Assembly: GCF_019396325.1 (NCBI RefSeq)
Contig: NZ_JAHKRO010000057.1
Coordinates: forward strand, 1-59,256
DNA: 59,256 bases
Source of the DNA: Nonomuraea ceibae
GTDB taxonomy: Bacteria; Actinomycetota; Actinomycetes; Streptosporangiales; Streptosporangiaceae
Direction: 5' to 3'
Positions 15,860 through 24,488 of the stretch are shown here, piece by piece. The position numbers were made by a program, and so were the translations under genes. Every line of letters starts with the position of its first letter. Position 1 is the stretch's first letter. The notes beneath the pieces were generated by a model that was not told the origin of the DNA, made no database searches, and saw only the letters and a program-made list of their open reading frames with translations.

Positions 15860-16924
15860 ATGGCAAGCGTCCTCGCGACCCGGCATCCGGAGGACACCGT
15901 CTACGGCCAGGTGGGCGACGTCACCGTACCGCTGCGCTTCTCCACCCTCGCGGGGGAGTACCAGGTGCTGCGCGAACGGGCGGCCGTGCTCGACCTCGGC
16001 GGGCACCGCCTCATCGAGATCACCGGCCCCGCCGCCGTGGACTTCGCCCAGCGGATCCTCGCCCGCGACGTGGAGTACCTGACCTCCGACCGCTGCATGA
16101 TGAGCCTCGTCCTCGACGACTCCGGCCAGGTCGTCGACCAGGTCATCGCCTTCGGCAGGGAGGACGGCCTGCTCCTGGAGAGCTCCTGCGGCGCCGGCTC
16201 CAAGCTCCTGGACCACCTGAACGCCCACGCCGTCGACGGCGCCGAGATCACCGACCGCTCCGCCGAGCTGACCGTCATCGGCCTCGAAGGGCCCTACGCC
16301 TGGGGCGTCGTCGGCCGGCTCATCGACGGCGAGCTGGCCTCCCTGCCGTTCGAATCGGTCGTGGACGCCACCTGGGAGGACGTGGACATCGTCTTCGCCA
16401 GGACCGGCTACACCGGCGAGTACGGCTACCAGATGATCGTCCCGCGCGAGGCCGCGTCCCGCCTGTGGGCCGGAGCGCTGGAGCACGCCCAGGCCGCCGG
16501 GCAGGAGGCGCTGGAACTGGCCATGCTGGAGGTGCGCCAGCCGATCCCGCGCCACGAGGCCACCCCCGGCGCCACCGTGATCGAGATCGGCGCCAACTGG
16601 CTGGTCGACATCACCAAGGACGACTTCGTCGGACGCGACGCCGTGCTCGAGGCGTTCGAGAGCGGGGACGGGCGGCGCACGGTCGGCTTCACTGGCTGCG
16701 AAGGCGTCCCCGCGCCCGGCACCCGGGTGCTCGCCGGCGGCCAGGACGTCGGCGAGGTCGTCCACGCCGTCCACAGCACCGGCCTCGGCGCCACCCTCGG
16801 CCTGGCCCGCGTCGACCCCGAGCTCGCGGCGGCCGGACTGGACCTGACCGTCGGCGGCCTCGGCGTCACCACGCTGACCAGCCCGTACATCGTGCCCAAG
16901 AGCTGGAGCATCCCGATCATCTGA
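15860..16924 (+). CDS. GcvT-like folate-binding (aminomethyltransferase family) protein
   Basis: A 354-residue protein of the glycine-cleavage T-protein/DmdA family, which binds tetrahydrofolate and moves one-carbon units. Seen: LDDSGQVVDQVIAFG (family catalytic-Asp region, with the second Asp of the usual pair replaced by Gln), the signature RTGYTGEYGYQMIVP near 191-205, and the C-terminal WLVDITKDDFVGRDAV. No glycine cleavage partner genes are nearby; it sits between dehydratase and ketosynthase genes and is clearly co-transcribed. It may add or remove a one-carbon group on the ACP-bound chain or sugar, or use the fold for another reaction. The substrate cannot be read from the sequence. 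Confidence 0.8.
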   Translation: MASVLATRHPEDTVYGQVGDVTVPLRFSTLAGEYQVLRERAAVLDLGGHRLIEITGPAAVDFAQRILARDVEYLTSDRCMMSLVLDDSGQVVDQVIAFGREDGLLLESSCGAGSKLLDHLNAHAVDGAEITDRSAELTVIGLEGPYAWGVVGRLIDGELASLPFESVVDATWEDVDIVFARTGYTGEYGYQMIVPREAASRLWAGALEHAQAAGQEALELAMLEVRQPIPRHEATPGATVIEIGANWLVDITKDDFVGRDAVLEAFESGDGRRTVGFTGCEGVPAPGTRVLAGGQDVGEVVHAVHSTGLGATLGLARVDPELAAAGLDLTVGGLGVTTLTSPYIVPKSWSIPII

Positions 16925-16955
16925 TCGGCCGGTCACGCTGAGAAGGAGGCAGAGC

Positions 16956-19427
16956 ATGGCGCTGCGGCCCGTCGTGGTCACCGGTCTGGGCATCATCTGC
17001 GCGGCCGGCAGGGACCCCGCGGAGTTCTGGACGCGGCTCACCACGGCCAGGGGCGGGCTCGCCCCCATCGAGGACCCGGCGTACGCCGTGTTCGCCGCCA
17101 GGCACGCCGGGCAGGTGCCCGACGCCTGGATCGACACCCAGCTCCCCGCCGGCGTCGAAGCCGGCGACCGTACCGCCAGGCTCGCCCTGGTCGCCGCCCG
17201 CCAGGCGATCGAACAGGCCGGCCTGCCCCTCCCCGACCCCGGCCCGAGCGCCGGCCCTGGCTTCGGCTCCGGCGTCGGCGGGCCGGGCCCGGCGGGGCCC
17301 GATCCCGGGCGGTTCGGGATCATCCTCGGCAAGTGCCAGGCGACCCCCGGGCCGCAGGGGCGCTACCAGCCGATGCACCACACCGCCGACGTGGTCGCCC
17401 GGCGGCTCGGCCTCGGCGGCCCGCGCGTCCTGGTCTCCACCGCGTGCGCCGCCGGAGGCAACGCCGTCGGCCTGGCCCGCGACAAGATCCTCACCGGCGA
17501 GGCCGACGCCGTCCTCGCCGGCGGGGTCGACCCGCTCCTGTTCGGCACGTACGCGGGCTTCGCCGGGCTCCAGGCGCTCAGCACCGGGCCCTGCCGCCCC
17601 TACAGCCACTCCGACGGGCTCAACCTGGGCGAAGGCGCCGCGTTCCTGCTGCTGGAGCCGCTCGACCTGGCACTCGCCCGCGGTGCCACCCCGCTCGCCG
17701 AAGTCGCCGGCTACGGGCTGTCCGCCGACGCCTACCACGCCACCGCCCCCGACCCCACCGGCCGAGGCGGCGCCGGCGCCGTCCGCCGCGCGCTCGCCGA
17801 CGCCGGGCTCACCCCCGCCGACGTCCACTACGTCAGCGGCCACGGCACCGGCACCCCGGCCAACGACGCCATGGAGGCCAAGGTCATGCGCCTGGTCTTC
17901 GGCGAACGCGCCCCCCAGGTGCCCACCAGCAGCATCAAGTCGTTCGTCGGCCACACCCTCGGCGCCGCCGGAGCCGTCGAGGCCGTCGCCTCCGTCCTCG
18001 CCCTGCGGCACGGCGTCGCGCCCCCCACGATCGGCTTCGACGACGACTCCCGCGCCGACCTCGACTACGTGCCCAACGACGCCCGCCCGATGACCATCGA
18101 CACCGTCGTCTCCAACAACTACGCCTTCGGCGGCAACAACGTCTCCCTCGTGCTGACCCGGCCCCGCACCGGCGCCGGGCCCGGCCCGTCCGGCCAACCC
18201 CGCCCGCACGACCCGCCGGCCCGCCGCGACGCCGTCATCACCGGGCTCGGACCGGTCACCGGCGCGGGCACCGGCATCGCCGAGACCGCCGCCGCCATCA
18301 CCGCCGGCCGCCGCGCCGACGGGCGCGCCCCCTCCCTGGAAGGCCGCACGTTCGCGCCCCGGTCGCTGTGGCGGCACATGAACCGGCTGTCCCGCCTGGC
18401 CATCGCCGCCTCCCGGCTCGCCTGGGAGGACGCCGGGCTCAAACTGCCCCGCCGGGCGCTCGACGACGTCGCGCTGGTCTTCGCCACCGGCGCCGGGTCC
18501 GCCGAGAGCACCGGCGGGTTCGACGACAGCATCGCGCTCAACCCCAACAAGCCCGCCGTGCTCAGCTTCTCCAACGTCGTCCTGAACGCCACCGGCGGCG
18601 CCGTCTGCCAGACGCTCGGGCTGCGCGGGCCCACCACGACCATCTGCAACGGCGCGGCGTCGGCGTCCATCGCCCTCGACTGCGCCCTGGAGATGATCGC
18701 CGCGGGCAAGGCCGACGTCGTCCTGGTGGTGGCCGCCGACGAAACCCCCGCCCCCCAGGCCACCGCCACCCCGGAGGGCGCGGGCTCCGCGTCCGCCGCC
18801 TCCGCTCCGTCCGCGCATTCGGGCTTTCCGTACGGGCTCCCGACCTCGGCTTCCGGTGCCGAGGGGGGCGTACCCGGGGTCGCGGGCGGTGAGGGGGCTT
18901 CCGGGCCTGTGGCTCAGGGAGCCGGGTCGGGGGCGGTGGCGTTCGTGGTGGAGTCCGCCGAGCACTGCGCCCAGCGTGGCGGCAGGCCGTACGCGCGGGT
19001 GGCCGGGACGCGGCACGTGGCGGGCGAAGGGGCCGAGCCGGTGGCGCGCAGCCTGGAACTGCCCGGTGCGGCGCCCGGCCTGGTCGTCGGCGCCGCCACC
19101 GGGCTGCCGCGCGACGCCGAGGAGGCGGCGGCGGTCCGGGCACGCATGCCGGACGCGCTCCTCACCGCCTCGGCGGCCCTGATCGGCGACTGCCAGTCGG
19201 CGACCGGCGCCATGAACATCGCCCTGGCGGCCCTCGCCGTCCGCGACGGCATCACCCCCGCCCTGGCCGGAGCCTCCGGTCCGGAGGTTGCCGGGTCCTC
19301 TGGCGGTGAGGCGGCCGGCGGGCCGTATGTCGCGGGGCCGGAGCTGGCCGGGGCGGTGGAGCGGGCGGTGGCGCTGACGGCGGCGCACGACTCCGTGCGC
19401 GGGGCCGTACTGCTGGAGGCGGTGTGA
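16956..19427 (+). CDS. Ketosynthase fused to chain-length-factor-like domain
   Basis: An 823-residue protein with two ketosynthase folds in tandem. Domain 1 (about 3-405) is a complete condensing enzyme with Cys164 in VSTACAAGG, His296 in SGHGTGTP and His333 in FVGHTLGAAG. Domain 2 (from about 423, AVITGLGPVTGAGTG) keeps a Cys in the active-site position (Cys564, TTICNGAASAS), but both catalytic His are lost: the HGTGT region reads GAATGLPRDAEE and the second His site reads IGDCQSATGAM. It therefore looks like a chain-length factor. These partners are normally separate proteins. Domain 2 also carries a Gly/Ala/Ser-rich insert near 605-660. AAGGAGG precedes the ATG; the stop overlaps the nitroreductase start. 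Confidence 0.88.
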   Translation: MALRPVVVTGLGIICAAGRDPAEFWTRLTTARGGLAPIEDPAYAVFAARHAGQVPDAWIDTQLPAGVEAGDRTARLALVAARQAIEQAGLPLPDPGPSAGPGFGSGVGGPGPAGPDPGRFGIILGKCQATPGPQGRYQPMHHTADVVARRLGLGGPRVLVSTACAAGGNAVGLARDKILTGEADAVLAGGVDPLLFGTYAGFAGLQALSTGPCRPYSHSDGLNLGEGAAFLLLEPLDLALARGATPLAEVAGYGLSADAYHATAPDPTGRGGAGAVRRALADAGLTPADVHYVSGHGTGTPANDAMEAKVMRLVFGERAPQVPTSSIKSFVGHTLGAAGAVEAVASVLALRHGVAPPTIGFDDDSRADLDYVPNDARPMTIDTVVSNNYAFGGNNVSLVLTRPRTGAGPGPSGQPRPHDPPARRDAVITGLGPVTGAGTGIAETAAAITAGRRADGRAPSLEGRTFAPRSLWRHMNRLSRLAIAASRLAWEDAGLKLPRRALDDVALVFATGAGSAESTGGFDDSIALNPNKPAVLSFSNVVLNATGGAVCQTLGLRGPTTTICNGAASASIALDCALEMIAAGKADVVLVVAADETPAPQATATPEGAGSASAASAPSAHSGFPYGLPTSASGAEGGVPGVAGGEGASGPVAQGAGSGAVAFVVESAEHCAQRGGRPYARVAGTRHVAGEGAEPVARSLELPGAAPGLVVGAATGLPRDAEEAAAVRARMPDALLTASAALIGDCQSATGAMNIALAALAVRDGITPALAGASGPEVAGSSGGEAAGGPYVAGPELAGAVERAVALTAAHDSVRGAVLLEAV

Positions 19428-20152
19428 GCGAGAGGCCGTTCGACGTGGCCGAGACGGACAGGCTGCTGACCACGACCAGGTCGGTGCGCCGGCGGCTGGA
19501 CCTGGACCGGCCCGTGCCGCGCGAGATCGTGCGGGAGGCGCTGGAGGTGGCGGTCCAGGCGCCGACCGCGAACAACCACCAGAACTGGCGCTGGCTGGTG
19601 ATCACCGAGGCGGGCGTCAAGGAGAAGCTCGCCGAGATGATCCGCTCGTCGTGGACGTTCCACCGCAACGACATGTGGACCAACGCGGGCCGGCGGCGCA
19701 ACGACGCGCAGGCCCGGCGCAACTTCGACTCGGCGCGGGCGCTGACGGAGACGATCGCGGCGGTGCCCGTGCTGGTGATCCCGTGCGTGCTGGGCCGGCC
19801 GCCGGACATCGCCGAGATCAACGCCCGCTGGCGGGAGCGCATGGCGAGCAAGGTCGCCGAGGACCCCGGCCACCTGGTGCAGCACGGCGAGACGCGGGCC
19901 AGCATCTTCTACGGCTCGATCTTCCCCGCGATCTGGTCCTTCCAGCTCGCCCTGCGCAGCCGGGGCCTCGGCAGCACGATCACCTGCCTGCACGTGCCGC
20001 ACGAGCGGGAGACCGGGCGGCTGCTCGGCATCCCGTCCGGGGTCACGCAGGTGTGCATGATCCCCGTCGCCTACACGCTGGGTGACGGCTTCCGCCCGGC
20101 GGCCCGCTACAGCGCCGGTGAACGCACCTATTGGGAGAGGTGGGGGCAGTGA
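19424..20152 (+). CDS. Nitroreductase-family FMN oxidoreductase
   Basis: A 242-residue member of the nitroreductase superfamily, dimeric FMN enzymes that reduce or oxidise many substrates. Family features are the N-terminal SVRRRLDLDRPVP segment, QAPTANNHQNWRWLVI near 45-60 for FMN and subunit contacts, and the C-terminal GLGSTITCLHVP with a final RYSAGERTYWE. The GTG start overlaps the ketosynthase stop (GTGA), and its own stop overlaps the next GTG in the same way. Possible jobs are ene reduction, oxidation or aromatisation of the product of the reducing type II set. The family name does not imply a nitro substrate, and no N-oxygenase for making a nitro sugar was found in the window. Confidence 0.85.
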   Translation: MSERPFDVAETDRLLTTTRSVRRRLDLDRPVPREIVREALEVAVQAPTANNHQNWRWLVITEAGVKEKLAEMIRSSWTFHRNDMWTNAGRRRNDAQARRNFDSARALTETIAAVPVLVIPCVLGRPPDIAEINARWRERMASKVAEDPGHLVQHGETRASIFYGSIFPAIWSFQLALRSRGLGSTITCLHVPHERETGRLLGIPSGVTQVCMIPVAYTLGDGFRPAARYSAGERTYWERWGQ

Positions 20153-21393
20153 CCCGACCCGAGCAGCCCGACGTCGTCATCGTCGGCGGGGGCATCGCCG
20201 GCGCCTCCGCCGCCTGCAAGCTGACCGCCGGCGGGTTGTCGGTGGTGCTGCTGGAGAAGCAGGCGACCTACCACGATCTCGTACGCGGCGAGTGGCTGGC
20301 GCCGTGGGGGATCGTGGAGGCGCAGCGCCTCGGCGTGGACGACTGCTTCTCGGCCGGTGGCGCCTGGGAGATCCGCGAGTGGATGACCTGGGACGAGGCC
20401 GTCACCGAGGACGAGGTCGAGGCGGTGGACATGACCCGGTTCATCCCGGGTGTCGGCGGCCCGATGTCGTTCCCGCATCACGCGGTGTGCGCGCTGATGG
20501 CCGAGCAGGCGGTGGCGGGCGGCGCCCGGCTGGTGATGGACGCGGCGAGGATCCGCGTCGTCGCCGGCGAGCGGCCCGTCGTCACCTACCGGACGGAGGA
20601 GGGCGAGCACGAGCTGCGCCCCCGCCTCGTGCTCGGCGCGACGGGACGCGGCTGCACCGTGGGCCGCCAGATCGGCGTCACCATGCGCAACTCCATGCAC
20701 CACTGGGGCGGCGGCATGATGGTCGAGGGCATGGACGGCTGGCCGCCGGACGTGCAGGCGATGGGCACCGAGGGCGACGTCATGTTCATGGTGTTCCCGC
20801 AGGGCTACGGCCGGGCCCGCCTCTATCTGAACTTCCCCGTGGCCAACAAGCACCGCTACCGGGGCCCGGGCGGCGTGGAGCGGTTCCTGGCCGCGTACGC
20901 GCTGAAGTGCCTGCCCGACCGCGGCAGGGCGGTGACCGGGGCCAGGCCCGCGGGCCCGCTGTCGGTGTGGCCGTCGGTGTCGAGCGTGCCGGAGGGGCCG
21001 CCGCTGACCGAGGGCGTCGTGCTCATCGGCGACGAGGCGGGCAACGCCGACACGGTGCTCGGCACCGGCCTGTCGTGCGCCATGCGGGACGCCCGTACCG
21101 TGTGCGACATCCTGCTGGCCTCCTCCGACTGGTCCCCGGCGGCGTTCGAGCCGTACGTGAAGGAGCGGGGCTCGCGGCTGGAGCGGCTGGACTTCGGCGC
21201 GTCCATCATCAGCAGGCTGCACGTGGAGTTCGGGCCGGCCGCGGTGGAGCGCAGGCGGCGGGTCCGCAGGCTGATGGCGCGCAACTTCGCCGCCCAGGTG
21301 ACCGGGCTGCTCAACATGGTCGCGCCCGAGGACGTACCGGAGTTCGGCTTCAGCGAGTTCTTCGCTGAGCGCCTGTTCAGGGAGACCGCATGA
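20149..21393 (+). CDS. FAD-dependent oxidoreductase (PHBH fold, geranylgeranyl-reductase/halogenase-like)
   Basis: A 414-residue flavoprotein. Its Rossmann motif is VVIVGGGIAGASAACKL near the N-terminus and its second FAD motif is VVLIGDEAGNADTVLGTGL near 290-308. The centre has GATGRGCTVGRQIG. No halogenase WxWxIP motif was seen, and the protein is too short for a thioredoxin-like third domain. It may epoxidise, hydroxylate or reduce a polyene; the next gene is an epoxide-hydrolase-like enzyme, which favours epoxidation by inference. The GTG at 20149 overlaps the nitroreductase stop, and its stop overlaps the next ATG. Confidence 0.85.
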   Translation: MTRPEQPDVVIVGGGIAGASAACKLTAGGLSVVLLEKQATYHDLVRGEWLAPWGIVEAQRLGVDDCFSAGGAWEIREWMTWDEAVTEDEVEAVDMTRFIPGVGGPMSFPHHAVCALMAEQAVAGGARLVMDAARIRVVAGERPVVTYRTEEGEHELRPRLVLGATGRGCTVGRQIGVTMRNSMHHWGGGMMVEGMDGWPPDVQAMGTEGDVMFMVFPQGYGRARLYLNFPVANKHRYRGPGGVERFLAAYALKCLPDRGRAVTGARPAGPLSVWPSVSSVPEGPPLTEGVVLIGDEAGNADTVLGTGLSCAMRDARTVCDILLASSDWSPAAFEPYVKERGSRLERLDFGASIISRLHVEFGPAAVERRRRVRRLMARNFAAQVTGLLNMVAPEDVPEFGFSEFFAERLFRETA

Positions 21394-22259
21394 CCGAGAA
21401 GAAGACCGTAAGCGTCAACGACATCGAGCTCGCCTACATCGACGAGGGGGAGGGCGACCCCGTCATCCTCCTGCACGGCTTCCCCGACTCCTCCTACCTG
21501 TGGCGGCACCAGATCCCGGCGCTGGTCGATGGCGGCTTCCGGGTGATCGCGCCGGACCTGCGCGGGTTCGGCGACTCCAGCAAGCCGCAGGAGGCCGAGG
21601 CGTACGGCATGCAGACGATCGTCAACGACGTCGTGGCGCTCACGCTCAAGCTCGGGATCAAGCGCCCGCACCTGGTCGGCCACGACTGGGGCGCGGCGAT
21701 CGCGTGGATGTACGCCTTCCTCATGCCGCGCAGGCTCGACCACCTGGTGGTCCTGTCGGTCGGGCACCCGGGCGTCTTCGCCACGCCGTCGCTGGAGCAG
21801 CGGGCGGCCTCCTGGTACATGCTCTTCTACCAGTTCCCCGGCGTGAGCGAGGAGCTGCTGCGGCGCAACGGCTGGCGGCTGTTCAAGGAGATCATGGGCC
21901 GCGACGGCGACTACGACCGCTACCTGCGCGACCTGGCCCGGCCGGGCGCGCTCACCGCCGGGCTCAACTGGTACCGGGCCAACCGCTCGCCGGAGGCCGA
22001 GCTGCGCCCGGCCCGCCCGTTCCCGCCCGTGTACGCGCCGACGCTCGGCATCTGGGGCGCGGGTGACAAGGCGCTGCTGGAGGAGGGCATGACCGCCTCC
22101 GGCAAGTACGTGAAGGGCCCCTGGCGCTACGAGCGGATCGAGGACGCCGGTCACTGGCTGCCCCTGGACGCCCCCGACGAGGTCAGCAAGCTGCTGCTCG
22201 GTTTCCTCGGCACCGAGCGGCCCGCGCACGAGGAGCGGCGCCCCCGGCGCCGGCTCTAG
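21390..22259 (+). CDS. Alpha/beta hydrolase, epoxide hydrolase-like
   Basis: A 289-residue alpha/beta hydrolase. The HGFP oxyanion motif is at 29-32. The nucleophile is Asp99 in LVGHDWGAAIAW, the hallmark of epoxide hydrolases and haloalkane dehalogenases rather than esterases. The acid is expected in WGAGDKALLE and the base His in DAGHWLPLD near the C-terminus. The C-terminal tail is very basic. The start overlaps the stop of the flavoprotein gene (ATGA). Together these suggest oxidation of an alkene followed by hydrolysis or ring closure. Confidence 0.88.
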   Translation: MTEKKTVSVNDIELAYIDEGEGDPVILLHGFPDSSYLWRHQIPALVDGGFRVIAPDLRGFGDSSKPQEAEAYGMQTIVNDVVALTLKLGIKRPHLVGHDWGAAIAWMYAFLMPRRLDHLVVLSVGHPGVFATPSLEQRAASWYMLFYQFPGVSEELLRRNGWRLFKEIMGRDGDYDRYLRDLARPGALTAGLNWYRANRSPEAELRPARPFPPVYAPTLGIWGAGDKALLEEGMTASGKYVKGPWRYERIEDAGHWLPLDAPDEVSKLLLGFLGTERPAHEERRPRRRL

Positions 22260-22271
22260 AGGGGACGGCAC

Positions 22272-23177
22272 ATGCTCGGCTATCTCTTCCCCGGGCAGGG
22301 GACGGTCCGCGTCGGCATGGGCGCCTGGCTGCGCCGCGCCCCGGCGGCCCGGCGGCGGCTCGACGAGGTCGACGCGCTGCTGGCGCGGCCGATCTCGCCG
22401 CTGTGCGCGCGGGGGCCGCTGGACCGGCTGGTCGCCACCGAGCACGCCCAGATCGCGGTGACGGCGTGCAATCTGGCGGCGCTGGCCGTGCTGGACGAGG
22501 AGGGGTACGAGCCCGCCGTCGTGGCTGGGCACAGCGTGGGCGAGCTGAGCGCGCTGCACGCGGCGGGCGTCCTGGACCTGGCCGCGACCGTGCGGCTGGT
22601 GGAGCTGCGGGCCTGGCTGATGGCCGGGGTGGCCGCGTCGGGCGGGATGCGGGCGGTGATGGGCCTGCCGGTGGAGCGGGTCGAGGAGCTGGCCGGGGCC
22701 GCGTCGGAGCCGGGGGAGCCGGTCGTCGTGGCGCTGGAGAACGCGCCCGGCCACGTGGTGGTGTCGGGTGCGCCGCCCGGCCTGGACCGGCTGGCCGGGC
22801 TCGCCCCCGACGTCAAGATCGTGCCGCTGAAGGTGGGGGACGCCTTCCACTCGCCGCTGATGGCCGGGGCCGAGGCCGCGTGGGCGGCGGCGGTGGCCGG
22901 GGCGCCGCTGCGGCAGCCGCGCCTCCCCGTCGTCCCGAACGTCACCGGCGAGCCCACCACCGACGTGGACGTCCTGCGCCGCGCCCTGGTCGCCCAGCTC
23001 ACGGGCCGGGTCCGCTGGACCGCCACGATGGCGGCGGTCGCGCCGCTCGCGCCGTCCCTCGTCGAGGTGGGCGACAGCAAGGTGCTCGCCGGGCTGGCCC
23101 GCCGCGCCGGGGTGCGCTGCCTGAGCATGGCCGACCCGGCCACGCCGCGACGCCTGGCCAAGGGGGTGGCGGCGTGA
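22272..23177 (+). CDS. Discrete malonyl-type acyltransferase
   Basis: A 301-residue FabD-like acyltransferase that loads extender units on a carrier protein. LFPGQG at 5-10, nucleophile Ser88 in AGHSVGE, Arg113 in the ELRAWLM helix and His193 in DAFHSPLM are all present. The GHSVG and AFH patterns match malonyl rather than methylmalonyl specificity. It probably serves the free ACP (15094) of this operon, since the modular PKS genes have their own AT domains. The stop overlaps the GTG of the AcpS-like gene. It is a little short at the N-terminus compared with housekeeping FabD. Confidence 0.9.
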   Translation: MLGYLFPGQGTVRVGMGAWLRRAPAARRRLDEVDALLARPISPLCARGPLDRLVATEHAQIAVTACNLAALAVLDEEGYEPAVVAGHSVGELSALHAAGVLDLAATVRLVELRAWLMAGVAASGGMRAVMGLPVERVEELAGAASEPGEPVVVALENAPGHVVVSGAPPGLDRLAGLAPDVKIVPLKVGDAFHSPLMAGAEAAWAAAVAGAPLRQPRLPVVPNVTGEPTTDVDVLRRALVAQLTGRVRWTATMAAVAPLAPSLVEVGDSKVLAGLARRAGVRCLSMADPATPRRLAKGVAA

Positions 23178-23635
23178 GGCGGTGGGGCAGCGCGATCGTC
23201 GGCCACGCCGGGCTCGGCGGCCCGCGCGACCTGGTCGCCGGCATGCCGCTGGAGGTCGTCTTCACCCGTGCCGAACGCGTCAGGTCGGGCGGGCGGACGC
23301 TGCAGCGCTGGGCGGGCCGGCTGGCCGCCAAGCGGGCGGTGCTGCGCCTGCTCGGGCTGCCGGCGGACGCCGAGCGGCTGGGCCAGGTGGAGATCCTGCC
23401 GCTGCCGACCCCGGCCTGCGCCGCGGGCGCGGCCTGCCGCGACGGGCATCCGCCGTCGGTGCGCCTGCTCGGCGACCTGCCGGCGCTGGCCGCGTCCGTG
23501 CCCGGGTGGATCCGGGTGTCGGTCAGCCACACCGACCTGCGCGCCCTGGCCCTGGCCGTCCGCACCCCCCGCCTCCCCGAGGACGGGTCCCGGGCCATGC
23601 GGACGACCCGGCTGATCGAGGGCGGGGGCCGCTGA
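23174..23635 (+). CDS. Degenerate AcpS-like protein
   Basis: A 153-residue protein resembling holo-ACP synthase. Recognisable parts are the VVFTRAE segment, AAKRAVLRLLGLP matching the usual AAKEAxxKxLG, a central strand VEILPLPTP, and IRVSVSHTDLRALALAV matching the C-terminal SxSH segment. Two features required for metal binding and catalysis are missing: the N-terminal GIDIVE motif reads VGHAGLGGPRD, and the catalytic Glu of AAKEA is Arg. It is coupled to the acyltransferase gene (GTGA) and to the next gene (TGATG). It may be inactive alone but could pair with the AcpS-like protein at 25271 that keeps those residues. Family assignment is moderate. Confidence 0.65.
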   Translation: MRRWGSAIVGHAGLGGPRDLVAGMPLEVVFTRAERVRSGGRTLQRWAGRLAAKRAVLRLLGLPADAERLGQVEILPLPTPACAAGAACRDGHPPSVRLLGDLPALAASVPGWIRVSVSHTDLRALALAVRTPRLPEDGSRAMRTTRLIEGGGR

Positions 23636-24477
23636 TGGACGCCAGGAAGCTCGCCGAGGCGCATCTGGAGGCGTGGGGGTCCGGCGACGCCGAGGCCGTC
23701 GCGGCCACCGCCGCCACCTACGCCGACCCCGACACCGGGGCCCCGCTGGCCGGGGAGGCGCTGGCCGCGCACGCCGCCGCCACGCTGTCCCGCTTCAGGA
23801 ACGCCCGCTTCGACGTGGAGCGCGTCACCGGCGACGAGAGCGCCGCCGCCGTGTCGTGGCGGCTGACCGCCGACCACCGCGAGCCGTACCTGGGCATGCC
23901 CGCGACCGGCGGCGCCGTCGCCGTCGACGGCGTCGACCTGGTCACCGCCGGCGCGGACGGCCCGCACGTGCGGCGCACGTTCGACCGGCTCGCCCTCGCC
24001 GCGGCGCTCGGCCACACGGCCCGCTTCACGCCCGGCTCCGACGGGACCCGCGAGTTCGGCGTGAGCGCCAGGGCCGCCACCGGCCGCACCGAGCGGCCCG
24101 GCGCGCTCGTCCTGACCTGGCTGGAGATCCGCGACGACGCCGAGGCCGCCGACGTGGACCTGCTCAGCGTCGAGATCGTCAAGTCGCTGCGCGCCACGCG
24201 CGGCTTCCTCGGCGTGACCACGTTCGACGTCGGCGGGCGCAAGTTCACGCTGAGCGCCTTCGACCGGCCCGAGTCGATGCGCGCCGTGCACGCCCGGCCG
24301 CACCAGCGGGCCATGCGCCGCTTCTTCAGGAGCGGTCTGTGCACCCGCGTCCACACCAGCGTCTGGTATCCCGCCTCCGCGCGGGACTACGCCCGCTGCC
24401 CGACGTGCGAGCAGGTCGTCGCCTCGGGCACGGCCTGCGGGTGCGGCTGGATCCCCGACGACGCCCCGACGCTGTGA
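23635..24477 (+). CDS. SnoaL/NTF2-like two-domain protein with C-terminal Cys-rich tail
   Basis: A 280-residue protein. Residues 1-125 look like a SnoaL/NTF2-type alpha+beta barrel (KLAEAHLEAWGSGDAEAVAATA), a fold used by polyketide cyclases and limonene epoxide hydrolases. The remainder resembles a ferredoxin-like antibiotic-monooxygenase domain (FLGVTTFDVGGRKFTLSAF) and ends in a possible zinc ribbon, CPTC followed by CGCGW. The combination is not one I recognise. It is translationally coupled on its 5' side (TGATG). A role in cyclisation of the type II product is plausible but not shown. Confidence 0.65.
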   Translation: MDARKLAEAHLEAWGSGDAEAVAATAATYADPDTGAPLAGEALAAHAAATLSRFRNARFDVERVTGDESAAAVSWRLTADHREPYLGMPATGGAVAVDGVDLVTAGADGPHVRRTFDRLALAAALGHTARFTPGSDGTREFGVSARAATGRTERPGALVLTWLEIRDDAEAADVDLLSVEIVKSLRATRGFLGVTTFDVGGRKFTLSAFDRPESMRAVHARPHQRAMRRFFRSGLCTRVHTSVWYPASARDYARCPTCEQVVASGTACGCGWIPDDAPTL

Positions 24478-24488
24478 CTGGAGCCACG

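Noticed and set aside
19424..20152. Nitrosugar biosynthesis suggested by a nitroreductase gene and aminosugar genes
   Set aside because: No flavin N-oxygenase of the nitrososynthase type is present, and the nitroreductase lies in the type II operon, away from the sugar genes.
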